64,000 nt of DNA, taken from Roseovarius sp. ZX-A-9 (GTDB taxonomy: Bacteria > Pseudomonadota > Alphaproteobacteria > Rhodobacterales > Rhodobacteraceae). Both the position numbers and the translations under genes were made by a program. A model generated the notes under the pieces. It was not told where the DNA came from. It saw nothing but the letters and a program-made list of their open reading frames with translations, and made no database searches. The stretch lies in NCBI RefSeq assembly GCF_028369135.1, contig NZ_JAPWHW010000007.1:124001-188000 (forward strand). The letters run 5' to 3'. This document shows positions 45,206 through 54,143 of this stretch, piece after piece (within the stretch, counting starts at the first letter, position 1; every line of letters starts with the position of its first letter).

Positions 45206-46224
45206 GCTGCACCAAACCCTTCCAGCACCTGTGTCAGGTTCGCACCTAACGTGTCCGATATATAACCGCCCTCCTGAACGAAGAGCACCGGCAAGCCGAT
45301 CTGCGCAAAGGCCGTCCCGATCCGGGCAAAGCCGTCTTGCGTCACTGCAAACCCCTGAAACGGGTCGTCGATGGATGCATCAAGGCCCAGCGCCACCACG
45401 ATCACATCGCTGCCAAAGCTGTCTGCGCGCTCCAGCGCGGTGTCCAGAGCCTTGAGAAACGCCGCGTCGTCGGTCCCGCGTGGCAGCGGCAGGTTGAGAT
45501 TGGCGCCCACCCCGTCACCTTCACCGCGTTCCTGCGCATGCCCCCAGAAGAACGGGTAGAACCGCGCCGGGTCGGCATGGATCGACACGGTCAGAACGTC
45601 GCCGCGCCGGTAGAAAATGCCCTGCGTGCCATTGCCGTGATGCACGTCCACATCAACAATCGCGGGGCGCAACCCAGCGGCGCGCAGCCGCTCTGCCGCG
45701 ATGGCAGCATTGTTCAGGAAACAGAATCCGCCCGCCAGATCGGCAAAGGCGTGATGCCCGGGCGGGCGTGACAGAACGTAGGCCGCGCGCGCCCCTTCGG
45801 CGATGAAATCGGCCCCCGCGACCGCGCTTTGCGCCGACCAATAGGCGGCCTCCCAAGTCCCGGCCGCGATGGGACAAGCGGTATCGGCCTGGTGCCAGCC
45901 CGCCTGCCCGACAGCGGATTTGGGGTAGCCGTCAGTGCGGTTTGCCGGATGGATGCCGGGGATCACTTCGGGGCCTGCCCCCTCGATCCGCTGCCATCTC
46001 TTGTAGATGTTGCGCAGGAAGGTCAGGTATTCTGCCGTGTGAATCGCCGCGATCGGGCCCAGCCCCGCATCCTCTGGCGGCGCAAACTTGCAACCCGCAG
46101 CCTCTGCCGCCGCGTGCAGGATCTCGATCCGGCGCGGCTGTTCGGGATTGGGCAAAAACGCGCCATTGGCCATGAAGCTCTTCGGATCATGCGCCCATTG
46201 CCGGTCGTCAAAGAATGCTTTCAT
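45202..46224 (-). CDS. Histone-deacetylase-family amidohydrolase, acetylpolyamine deacetylase type (copy 2)
   Basis: 340 residues from MKAFFDD. Same motifs as the copy at 16685-17716: RPPGHHAFAD, DVDVHHGNGTQG, and VALGLDASIDDPF, with GWHQADTACPIAAGTW. Note D-A-S here where copy 1 has D-A-H after the metal Asp. In an operon with a Pot-type importer, a GNAT and an aminotransferase, an N-acetylated polyamine or N-acetylated diamino acid is the natural substrate. Confidence 0.9.
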   Translation of the reverse strand: MKAFFDDRQWAHDPKSFMANGAFLPNPEQPRRIEILHAAAEAAGCKFAPPEDAGLGPIAAIHTAEYLTFLRNIYKRWQRIEGAGPEVIPGIHPANRTDGYPKSAVGQAGWHQADTACPIAAGTWEAAYWSAQSAVAGADFIAEGARAAYVLSRPPGHHAFADLAGGFCFLNNAAIAAERLRAAGLRPAIVDVDVHHGNGTQGIFYRRGDVLTVSIHADPARFYPFFWGHAQERGEGDGVGANLNLPLPRGTDDAAFLKALDTALERADSFGSDVIVVALGLDASIDDPFQGFAVTQDGFARIGTAFAQIGLPVLFVQEGGYISDTLGANLTQVLEGFGAA

Positions 46225-46703
46225 GCGTCCCCGCCCAGTGCCGCACATCCGGCCTCGTCCAGATACATTTCGGTGCTCCCATGTGCCGGCTGGAACCCAA
46301 GCCGGTCATAAAATCGTCTCGCCGCGGGGCTGGTATCGTAAACCGTCAGTTTCATCCAGCGCGCATTCCACATCTGCGCGGCGTCGCGCATCACTTCGCG
46401 CAGCATTTTCCGCCCCAGCCCGGAGCCGCGCTGCGTGGCCGCGATCCACAGGTCGGCCACATAGACCACGACACAGCCGCGCGCGGTGGAATAGACCGGG
46501 GAATAGAGCACGGCACCAACAAGCGCGCCCTCCGCCTCGGCCAGTTGCGCGCGAAAGACGGGCTGCCCCCCCCAACCCGCCTCGACAAGATCGGCCCCCG
46601 TGGCGCGGTGTTCGTCGCCGATATCCGCCGAAAGCGCCGCCAGCGCGATGTTGAGTTGCCCGGCATCGCGGCGCTCCGCGATCCTGAAGTGAACCTTTGT
46701 CAT
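46221..46703 (-). CDS. GNAT-family N-acetyltransferase
   Basis: 160 residues. The acetyl-CoA-binding motif A is LWIAATQRGSGLGRKMLREV (Q-x-x-G-x-G), followed by LTVYDTSPAARRFYDRLGF (motif B). Acceptor unknown. Being coupled at both ends (4-nt overlaps) to a deacetylase and a BKACE gene, it may act on the same amine, for instance to prevent cyclisation or toxicity of an intermediate. Confidence 0.9.
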   Translation of the reverse strand: MTKVHFRIAERRDAGQLNIALAALSADIGDEHRATGADLVEAGWGGQPVFRAQLAEAEGALVGAVLYSPVYSTARGCVVVYVADLWIAATQRGSGLGRKMLREVMRDAAQMWNARWMKLTVYDTSPAARRFYDRLGFQPAHGSTEMYLDEAGCAALGGDA

Positions 46704-47626
46704 ATTGCCGTCTTGTCCGCCCCTTTCAGCCCCAGCATCGCCCGTGCCTCGGCGGGCGTTGCCGGGCGGCGGCCCGTCTCTTCGACAAGGCCGCGCACCT
46801 TCTCTACCAGTTCCGCATTCGAGCGCGCCAACTGGCCCTTGGCGATGCTCAGATTGTCCTCCAGCCCGACGCGCACATGCCCGCCCATCTCGGCCGCCAT
46901 TTGCGCCATCGGCATCTGGTGACGCCCCGCCGCCAGAACCGAGAACATGTAGTCCTCTCCCAACAGCTTGTCAGCCATGAGTTTCATGTGTCGCAGGTTG
47001 TCGGGATCAGCCCCGATTCCGCCCAGAACGCCGAAGACGAATTGCAGGAATACAGGCCCCTGCACCAGACCTCGATCCATGAAGTGGCGCAACATATGCA
47101 GGTGGCTGACATCGTAGCATTCGAATTCAAACCGCGCGCCACGCGCCTGACCAAGATCGGTCAGGATGCGGGTGATGTCGCGCGGCGTGTTCTTGAACAC
47201 CAGATCGTCAGAATTTTCCAGAAACGGCTTTTCCCAGTCAAACAGCCAGTCACCCCGGCGCGCCGCCATCGGATAGAGCGCGAAATTCATGCTGCCCATG
47301 TTCAGGCTGCACATCTCGGGGGCCGCCATCAGAGGGGCGGCGAGCCGGTCATCAAGGCTCATCACGGCGCTGCCGCCAGTGGTCATGTTGATCACGGCAT
47401 CGGTGCCCGCCTTGATGCGGGGCAAAAACCCGCGCCAGTGGGCCGGGTCGGCCGAAGGGCGGCCATTTTCGGGATCGCGGGCATGCAGGTGCAGGATCGC
47501 AGCCCCCGCCTCGGCCGCGCCGATCGCCTGCTCTGCGATCTGGTCGGCAGTGTAGGGCAGATAGGGCGACATTGACGGCGTATGAATAGAGCCGGTGATG
47601 GCACAGGTGATAATCGCTTCGGACAT
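46700..47626 (-). CDS. Beta-keto acid cleavage enzyme (BKACE, DUF849), copy 2
   Basis: 308 residues, TIM-barrel zinc enzyme. Metal ligands are in ILHLHARDPENG (two His) and VRVGLEDN (Glu). It differs from copy 1 in the active-site loops (NMTTGGSAVMSLDDRL), so the substrate should differ. The aminotransferase gene lies 2 nt upstream: transamination of a beta-amino acid would give the beta-keto acid this enzyme cleaves with acetyl-CoA. That pairing is inference. Confidence 0.9.
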   Translation of the reverse strand: MSEAIITCAITGSIHTPSMSPYLPYTADQIAEQAIGAAEAGAAILHLHARDPENGRPSADPAHWRGFLPRIKAGTDAVINMTTGGSAVMSLDDRLAAPLMAAPEMCSLNMGSMNFALYPMAARRGDWLFDWEKPFLENSDDLVFKNTPRDITRILTDLGQARGARFEFECYDVSHLHMLRHFMDRGLVQGPVFLQFVFGVLGGIGADPDNLRHMKLMADKLLGEDYMFSVLAAGRHQMPMAQMAAEMGGHVRVGLEDNLSIAKGQLARSNAELVEKVRGLVEETGRRPATPAEARAMLGLKGADKTAI

Positions 47627-47628
47627 TT

Positions 47629-48966
47629 TTAGCCTGGTTCCTTCGATGCGGGCAGTTCCGCCATGTATTGCGCCAGTGACTGATCAAGGATTTCGATGAT
47701 TTCGTCCAGATGCGTATCCGTCACCGTCAGCGGCGGGCAGACCAGAACATGATCGCCCTCCAGCCCGTCGCGCGTGCGCCGCGAATAGACGATCAGGCCG
47801 TTATCATAGGCGATCTCGACAAAGCGCAGATAGGCGTCGCACTCTTTCGGCAGCGGCTGTTTCGTGGCGCGGTCGGCCATGAATTCGAACGCCAGCAACA
47901 GGCCCTTGCCGCGCACGTCGCCGATGATCTCGTACCGGTCCATCAGCCCGTCGAGCCGTGTGCGCAGCCTGTTTCCCATTCGCGCGGCGTTCTCGACCAG
48001 GCCCTGCCTGTCGATTTCCTCGAGCACCGCGTGCCCGGCAGCACAGGCCAGCGGATTGCCCGCATAGGTAAACCCATGCGCAAAGCCACCCGCATCAAGA
48101 ACCGGCTCGACAACCGCATCGCTGGCGACAATCGCCCCCAGCGGCGCATACCCGGCGGCAAAGCCTTTGGACAGAACAACGATATCGGGCACGATCCCCC
48201 AGTGATCCGCCCCCAGAAAGGCTCCGGTGCGCCCCGCTCCGGTCATCACCTCGTCCATGATCAGCAGGATGTCGTGCCGGTCGCAGATCTGCCGGATGCG
48301 TTGCATGTAGCCTTCAGGCGGCACCAGTGCGCCGGTCGACGCGCCGCCGACGGGTTCGAGCAGAAAGGCCAGAACGCTGTCTGCGCCCTCGCGCGCGATG
48401 CAATCCTCCAGCATGTTTGCATAGTGATCGCCGGTGGCCGGATCTTCCGCGTCCAGCCCGTCGAGATAGGCGCGCGGTGCCGGAATTTTCGGCATCTCGC
48501 GCATCATCGGCGCAAAGGGTTGCGTAAGCGCCGTGTAGCCCGTCACGGCCAGCGCACCCAATGTGCAACCGTGATAGGACGGGCTGCGCGAAATCACCTT
48601 CCAGCGGTCGCCCCTGCCAGTTGCAATGGCGTGCTGGCGCGCCAGTTTCATCGCGCTTTCGATTGCTTCCGATCCACCCGAGACAAAGAACACCTTGTTC
48701 AGGCCCGCCGGGGTCTTTTCCACCGTCTTGGACGCAAGCCGCTCTGACGCTTCGGTTTCGAAATGCAAGCGGTAGCCGAATGTCGCCTTGTCCATCTGGC
48801 GGCGCATCGCCTCCAGCACGGCCTCGTTTGAATGGCCGATATTGCAGACCATCGCGCCGCTGGAGCCGTCGAGATAGCGCTTGCCGCCCTCGTCCCACAT
48901 ATAGACGCCACGCGCCTGTGCGAGCATCGGCTTGCGGTTGCGCCCCTGATAAAAGAGATGGCTCAT
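47629..48966 (-). CDS. Class III PLP-dependent aminotransferase
   Basis: 445 residues. PLP Lys in VVLSKGFAAGYAPLGAIVA, cofactor Asp in LLIMDEVMTGAGRTG, phosphate-binding FVSGGSEAIESAMKLAR and YHGCTLGALAVTG, and FTYAGNPLACAAGHAVL. Members transaminate omega- or beta-amino groups (putrescine, 4-aminobutyrate, beta-alanine and the like). It lies between the ATPase gene (4-nt overlap) and BKACE copy 2. Confidence 0.94.
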   Translation of the reverse strand: MSHLFYQGRNRKPMLAQARGVYMWDEGGKRYLDGSSGAMVCNIGHSNEAVLEAMRRQMDKATFGYRLHFETEASERLASKTVEKTPAGLNKVFFVSGGSEAIESAMKLARQHAIATGRGDRWKVISRSPSYHGCTLGALAVTGYTALTQPFAPMMREMPKIPAPRAYLDGLDAEDPATGDHYANMLEDCIAREGADSVLAFLLEPVGGASTGALVPPEGYMQRIRQICDRHDILLIMDEVMTGAGRTGAFLGADHWGIVPDIVVLSKGFAAGYAPLGAIVASDAVVEPVLDAGGFAHGFTYAGNPLACAAGHAVLEEIDRQGLVENAARMGNRLRTRLDGLMDRYEIIGDVRGKGLLLAFEFMADRATKQPLPKECDAYLRFVEIAYDNGLIVYSRRTRDGLEGDHVLVCPPLTVTDTHLDEIIEILDQSLAQYMAELPASKEPG

Positions 48967-50051
48967 CGGCCCGCCAGCGCCGAGCCGTCGCGCGGCCGGA
49001 ACGCCACCGTTACCGCGCTGCCCTTGGAAAACGGGTAGCCGTCGATCATGTTGATCGCCTGTAACTGAGTGTCACCGACCCGGACGAAGTAGCGCACGGT
49101 CTGGCCCTGGTAATCCACCGTCTCTACCGTTGCGGGGGCGGTGATCATGCCCTCGGGTGTGGCGCCTGCCTTCATCACCTGCAGTTTTTCGGCGCGCAGC
49201 ACCAGCTTGGCCGGGCCGGCGCCTGCGACGCGCATGGATTTTTCGACCGGCAAGGGCACCTTGCCAAAGAGTGCGGTCTGCAATACCGCGCCGCTCGGTC
49301 CGGCCTCAAGACATTCGGCCGGGAACACGTTGGATGCACCGAGGAAATTGGCGACAAATTCGCTGGCCGGGTTGTTGTACACCTCTTGCGGTGCGCCGAC
49401 TTGTTCGATGCGTCCGGCGCTCATCACCACGATCTGGTCAGACATCGCCAGCGCCTCTGACTGATCATGGGTAACAAAGACCGTGGTGACGCCGATCTGG
49501 TCCTGAATGCGCTTCAGCTCAACCCGCATGTCCTCTCGCAGGTTCGCATCCAGCGCCGACAGCGGCTCGTCCAGCAGTAGTACGTCCGGTTCGATCACGA
49601 TGGCGCGGGCCAGCGCGATGCGCTGTTGCTGCCCGCCTGACAGTTCCTTGGGGTAGCGGTGGCCAACATCAGGCAGTTGCACCAGATCAAGCGCCGCCTG
49701 CACCTTGCCCGGTATGTCACCGCTGGGCACATCGCGATATTTCAGGCCGAAGGCGATGTTCTCCGCCACCGTCTTGTGCGGGAAAAGAGCGTAGTTCTGG
49801 AACACGATCCCGAGGTTGCGCTTGTGGATCGGCACATCATTGACGCGCCGCCCGCCGATCAGGATCTCGCCTTCTGTCGGATCAAGCAGCCCCGCGATCA
49901 TCCGCAGGTTCGTCGTCTTGCCGCAGCCCGACGGGCCCAGGAGCGTCAGGAACGCCCCTTCGGGAATTTCCAGATCCGTCCGGTGCACGGCGGTAAAGCT
50001 GCCGAAGCGTTTGACGATATTGTTCAGGGTGACAGAGCTCATGTCGGGCAT
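48963..50051 (-). CDS. ABC importer ATPase, spermidine/putrescine type (Pot system 2)
   Basis: 362 residues: Walker A GPSGCGKTT, Q-loop FQNYALFPHK, LSGGQQQR, Walker B VLLLDEPLSALD, FVTHDQSEALAMSD, and a C-terminal TOBE domain from about residue 275. An alternative start is the ATG at 50042. It lies after the binding-protein gene and a strong hairpin. Confidence 0.95.
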   Translation of the reverse strand: MPDMSSVTLNNIVKRFGSFTAVHRTDLEIPEGAFLTLLGPSGCGKTTNLRMIAGLLDPTEGEILIGGRRVNDVPIHKRNLGIVFQNYALFPHKTVAENIAFGLKYRDVPSGDIPGKVQAALDLVQLPDVGHRYPKELSGGQQQRIALARAIVIEPDVLLLDEPLSALDANLREDMRVELKRIQDQIGVTTVFVTHDQSEALAMSDQIVVMSAGRIEQVGAPQEVYNNPASEFVANFLGASNVFPAECLEAGPSGAVLQTALFGKVPLPVEKSMRVAGAGPAKLVLRAEKLQVMKAGATPEGMITAPATVETVDYQGQTVRYFVRVGDTQLQAINMIDGYPFSKGSAVTVAFRPRDGSALAGR

Positions 50052-50072
50052 GTCCTCGGGCGGGTAAAATGG

Positions 50073-50101
50073 CGCGCGCCCCGAAAAGTCAGGGGCGCGC
50101 G
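50073..50101 (-). terminator. GC-rich hairpin between the binding-protein and ATPase genes (system 2)
   Basis: Perfect 10-bp stem, CGCGCGCCCC (50073-50082) and GGGGCGCGCG (50092-50101), with a 9-nt loop, 10 nt past the binding-protein stop. On the minus strand it is followed by CCATTTTACC, so partial termination is plausible. Confidence 0.7.
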
Positions 50102-50111
50102 GTTAATTGGC

Positions 50112-51257
50112 TCAGTAGCCTTTTTGCACGCGACCGAAGGTTTTCGACCATTCTGCCTCGTGGCCATTCCAGTAGGCCGGATCGGCAAACGTCAGGTTTT
50201 CAAGCGTGCCGTTGGGGTCAAACGCGGGCAGAGTCGGGATCTTGGTCCCCAGATCGACTTTCTGCGGATCAAGCGCCGGCGGATAGTTCTGCCCTTCGGC
50301 CACGGCGATCGAGGTTTCGGGCGCCAGCATGAAGTTCAGCAATTCCTCGCAGGCCTCCATCGGGCTGCCCTTCATCACATACATGCATTCCTGCCAGCCA
50401 AATCCGTTGGGCGGATCCATGTAGCCGATATCGTGCCCCTGCTCTTGCAGTGCAAAGATGCGTCCCGACCAGCCTTCGGTCACATAGACCTCCTCTTCGG
50501 CAAGCAGGCTCATCAGTTCGGCACCCGAACCCCAGTATTTCAGGCTGAGATCACGATGCTGGCGCACGGCGTCCCATGCAGCCTCGACGTCCTGAATGTC
50601 GTTCGGCGACTGGCCGGTTTGCAGGGCCGCGTACCACATGCGGGTGCGCCAGTCGGACCAGCCGGCGATCTTGCCCTTGCGGCTTTCGTCCAGCAGGATC
50701 TTGGCGCCCTTCTCTTGCATCTCGTCGTCCGAGATATGCTTGCGGTTATAGGCGATGCCGGTGGTGCCGTAGTCGTAGGGCACACAGGACAGCGTGCCGC
50801 CCGATACCTTGCGGAATACGTCGATCAGCTTGGGGATGACATATTCCAGGTTCGGTATGTTGGCCTCGTTCAGCTCGGAACTGAGACCGAGGTTGTGATA
50901 GCGCGCATAGTCGAACACGCCCGACAGGTGGGCGATGTTGTATTCGCCCGGCTGGCTGGCCTTGACGCGGCTAAGGTATTCGTCGCCGCCCCCGAAAGTG
51001 CCATCGACCACCTTGATCCCGGTCTCGGCGGTAAAGGGATCAAATGCGTTTTCGCGCAATGCTTCGGAGACCACCCCGCCCCAGCCGTCGAAACGCACCT
51101 CTTTCACGTCCTGCGCGAAGGCGCGGTAGGGTGTCACCACGCCGTAGGCGGCGCCGGCGGCCCCCAGCAGCCCCAGAAAGCTGCGGCGGCTGAGATCGCC
51201 ATTCATGTACCGCTCGCGCAGCCGTTCATAGCGTGTTGTGTTATCAATCTTTTTCAT
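50112..51257 (-). CDS. ABC importer solute-binding protein, Tat-exported (Pot system 2)
   Basis: 381 residues. The twin-arginine signal SRRSFLGLLGAAGAAYG is at about residues 23-39, unusual for PotD-type proteins and implying folded export. The mature chain begins near DVKEVRFDGWGGVV and has the polyamine-binding-protein fold (ETGIKVVDGTFGGGDEYLSRV, CVPYDYGTTGIAYN). The ligand is not predictable by eye; the operon favours an amine. Confidence 0.93.
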   Translation of the reverse strand: MKKIDNTTRYERLRERYMNGDLSRRSFLGLLGAAGAAYGVVTPYRAFAQDVKEVRFDGWGGVVSEALRENAFDPFTAETGIKVVDGTFGGGDEYLSRVKASQPGEYNIAHLSGVFDYARYHNLGLSSELNEANIPNLEYVIPKLIDVFRKVSGGTLSCVPYDYGTTGIAYNRKHISDDEMQEKGAKILLDESRKGKIAGWSDWRTRMWYAALQTGQSPNDIQDVEAAWDAVRQHRDLSLKYWGSGAELMSLLAEEEVYVTEGWSGRIFALQEQGHDIGYMDPPNGFGWQECMYVMKGSPMEACEELLNFMLAPETSIAVAEGQNYPPALDPQKVDLGTKIPTLPAFDPNGTLENLTFADPAYWNGHEAEWSKTFGRVQKGY

Positions 51258-51297
51258 GTTTCTCTCCTCTGTTGGATAGCGGTTGGTTCAGCGGGAT

Positions 51298-52104
51298 TCA
51301 GAGCCCGCTTTTCTTGGAAATTTGCCGGGCAATCGCCGCGCCAAGCAGCGGCAGCCCGACGGTCATCACGATCATCACGGTGCCCAGGGCGTTGATCTCG
51401 GGGCTGATCGAATTGCGCAGCATCGCGAAAATCTGGGTCGGCACGGTCTCGACCCCGCCCGGCTTCCAGAACAGGGTGCCGGTGATGTCATCGAAACTGA
51501 TGGTAAAGGCGAAAAGCGCCCCGGCCAGCACCGCGGGCAGCATCAAGGGCAGCGTGATCTGGAAAAACGTCTGCACCGGCGAGGCGCCGAGGCTCATCGC
51601 CGCCTCTTCGACATCGCGGCGGATCGAGATCAGCCGCGCCTGCACCACAAGGATGACGAAGGGCAGCGTAAAGATCACGTGTCCGAAGAGCAGCAGCGTG
51701 AAGCTCTTGTTCACGCCGAGAAAGTTCAGAAACAGCAGCAGCGCCACGGCAAGCACGACTTCGGGCACCAGGATGGGCGCGATCAGGATCGTCGAGATCA
51801 TGTTCGCCCCCGGCACCCGGTAACGCACCAGGGCAAGGCTGGCCAACACGCCGAGCGTGGTCGAGATGGCGGCTGTCAACAGTCCCAGAATGACCGACGT
51901 CCGAAAGGCGCGCAGGATCGCTTCGTTTTCCCATAGCTCGATGAACCAGCGAAAGGAAAACCCGGTCATCGGAAAGCTGCCGAACTGGCTCGCATTGAAG
52001 CTGAGCAGCACTACCACCATCACCGGCAGGAACATGAAGATATAGACCAGCACCGCGTAGCCGCGGATCACCTGCCAGCCAAGTGAGGTGGCGCGTTCAG
52101 CCAT
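51298..52104 (-). CDS. ABC importer permease, PotC-like (Pot system 2)
   Basis: 268 residues, six membrane segments; coupling motif EEAAMSLGASPVQTFFQITLPL. One base is shared with the PotB-like gene upstream. Confidence 0.94.
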   Translation of the reverse strand: MAERATSLGWQVIRGYAVLVYIFMFLPVMVVVLLSFNASQFGSFPMTGFSFRWFIELWENEAILRAFRTSVILGLLTAAISTTLGVLASLALVRYRVPGANMISTILIAPILVPEVVLAVALLLFLNFLGVNKSFTLLLFGHVIFTLPFVILVVQARLISIRRDVEEAAMSLGASPVQTFFQITLPLMLPAVLAGALFAFTISFDDITGTLFWKPGGVETVPTQIFAMLRNSISPEINALGTVMIVMTVGLPLLGAAIARQISKKSGL

Positions 52105-52970
52105 CAGCCCAGCCCCTTCATCAGTTGTGCCATGCCCAGATAGCGGTTGTAGATCATCACCAGTGCGCCCAGCACCGCCAGCAGCATCAGCGACAGCGCG
52201 CTGCCCAACGGCCAGTTCAGCTGCGTGATGATCGCCTCGAACACCAGGTTGGCGAACATCGCGTCAGACGTGCCGCCCAGCACCAGCGGTGTGATATAGG
52301 TGCCCGCCCCCAGCACGAAACACAGCAACCCGCCCGCGGCCAGACCCGGGAGCGACAGTGGCAGCGTCACCTGCAGGAAGGACTGCCAGCGCGTCGCGCC
52401 CAGAGAATTGGCCGCGTCCTCCAGTGTTTCATCAATGCCGTCGAGGCTGACAAATACGTTCAGCACCATGAAGGGCAGCAGGAAATGCACCAGGCCCAGG
52501 ATCACGGTGGCCTCGTTGTAGAGCATCTGCATCGGCTCGTTGATGATCCCGACCCACAGCAGGAAGGTATTCAGCGCCCCCGACACGCCGAGGATGTTGA
52601 TCCAGCTCATCGTGCGGATGATGTAGCTGATCCAGAACGGCAGCATCAGCAACAGCAGCAGCACCGGCTTGTTGCCCTTGGACCGTGCGATGAAATAGGC
52701 CGCCGGATAGCCCAGCACGGCACAGACGACCGTGGTGATGGCGGCGACCTTGAGCGTGTGCAGCAGGATATCGCGGTAGAACGCGTCCGTCAGCGCCTCG
52801 CGCCAATTGTCGAGATAGAACCCGACCTCGTCCGCGCCCGTCGCGGTGCGCAACCAGAAACTGTAGACGAGGATGAACAACAGCGGAATGAACAGCAGAA
52901 GTGTGATCGCCGTCAGGGCGGGCGACAACAATATCCACGGCTGGCGCTTTTCGCGCGCTTCGACCGACAT
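52104..52970 (-). CDS. ABC importer permease, PotB-like (Pot system 2)
   Basis: 288 residues from the ATG at 52970, chosen because GGGGAGAG stands 7 nt before it. A start at 53024 is possible, but would leave only about 30 bp for two divergent promoters. Six membrane segments; coupling motif EDAANSLGATRWQSFLQVTLPL. First gene of the nine-gene minus-strand operon running to 44114. Confidence 0.93.
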   Translation of the reverse strand: MSVEAREKRQPWILLSPALTAITLLLFIPLLFILVYSFWLRTATGADEVGFYLDNWREALTDAFYRDILLHTLKVAAITTVVCAVLGYPAAYFIARSKGNKPVLLLLLMLPFWISYIIRTMSWINILGVSGALNTFLLWVGIINEPMQMLYNEATVILGLVHFLLPFMVLNVFVSLDGIDETLEDAANSLGATRWQSFLQVTLPLSLPGLAAGGLLCFVLGAGTYITPLVLGGTSDAMFANLVFEAIITQLNWPLGSALSLMLLAVLGALVMIYNRYLGMAQLMKGLG

Positions 52971-53057
52971 ATGGATGCTCTCCCCGGATTCTTCTTGCGC
53001 AAAGGATGCGGAGCCGCCATGCATTGTGCAAATAGATAATTAGAATTCCGGGTATTG

Positions 53058-54038
53058 ATGATGGCGATAGTTGATCCAGATGACCTTCATTACAGCCCCC
53101 AGCGCATCGCAAGAGAGCTGGACTGGAACCTGTTGCGCACCTTCGTCGTACTGGCGGAGGCCAAGTCTATCACCCACGCATCAGAGCGGCTGCGCCTGAA
53201 ACAGCCATCTGTCTCCACCGCCTTGAAAAGGCTGGAAGATCGCATTGGGCGCAAGCTGATCGACCGCCGCCCCGGCCACTATTCCCTGACCGATGCGGGA
53301 CATCTGCTCTACCGCGAGGCGCTGGATATCAACGGGTCGATCCTGCGCCTGTCCACGCTTCTGCGCGAGATGACGGACGAGGTGCGCGGCCATGTGACCA
53401 TCGCAGTGGCGAGCCATGTCATCTGTCCTTTTTTCGATCAGACCCTTGCCGAATGGCATCGTGCGCATCCCCGAACGACGCTGACGGTCGATGTTCTGTC
53501 CAGTATCGACGCGATCGGAGAGGTGCAGGCGAAACGCGCATCATTCGCGATCTGCCTCGTGCGCGACCGCATTGCCCGGTTGGAATACCGGCGTCTCTAC
53601 CGCGAGTTTTTCGGCCTCTACTGCGGGCCGGGCCACGCGCTCTTCGGGCGCACGTCGCTGACGCCCGCCGATCTGGTCGGCTGCAGCGCCGTCAGCTTTG
53701 ACACCGACCGCTTGCAGGATGTGCTGAGCCCGGTGACGTTGATGCGGGCGCAATCGAGCATGAGCGAGAAGATCGTCGGCACCTCCAGCAACCTTGAAGA
53801 GGTGCGGCGCATGATCATGGCAGGGATCGGCATCGGCCCGCTGCCGGTGCACGTGGCGGCGCGCGATGTGGCCGACGGCGCCCTGTGGCAGGTGCCTCCG
53901 TATGACGACGTGCCCGCCATCGACGTGCATCTGGTCTGGAACCCGCATGCGATCATGAACCGCGCCGAGGAAATCCTGCTGACCATGCTGCGCGACAAGA
54001 TCGACAGCACGCCGATTGCCGACCGAACCTATCGGTAA
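53058..54038 (+). CDS. LysR-family transcriptional regulator
   Basis: About 326 residues, starting at an ATG at 53058 or 53061 (a TTG lies at 53055). The N-terminal helix-turn-helix is LDWNLLRTFVVLAEAKSITHASERLRLKQPSVSTALKRLE, read here at residues about 18-57; the C-terminal effector domain runs from about residue 105. It is divergent from the PotB-like gene across an 87-bp gap, so it most likely activates the second Pot operon. The inducer is unknown. Confidence 0.93.
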   Translation: MMAIVDPDDLHYSPQRIARELDWNLLRTFVVLAEAKSITHASERLRLKQPSVSTALKRLEDRIGRKLIDRRPGHYSLTDAGHLLYREALDINGSILRLSTLLREMTDEVRGHVTIAVASHVICPFFDQTLAEWHRAHPRTTLTVDVLSSIDAIGEVQAKRASFAICLVRDRIARLEYRRLYREFFGLYCGPGHALFGRTSLTPADLVGCSAVSFDTDRLQDVLSPVTLMRAQSSMSEKIVGTSSNLEEVRRMIMAGIGIGPLPVHVAARDVADGALWQVPPYDDVPAIDVHLVWNPHAIMNRAEEILLTMLRDKIDSTPIADRTYR

Positions 54039-54143
54039 CGGGCGCGGCGCCGTATGCGCGACCAAGCCCCGAGAAATGTCCGCTCCGAGCCCCAGGAGAC
54101 GGCTGCAACGTTCTTTCGGATCGAGCAAAGCCGCCAGAAACAG

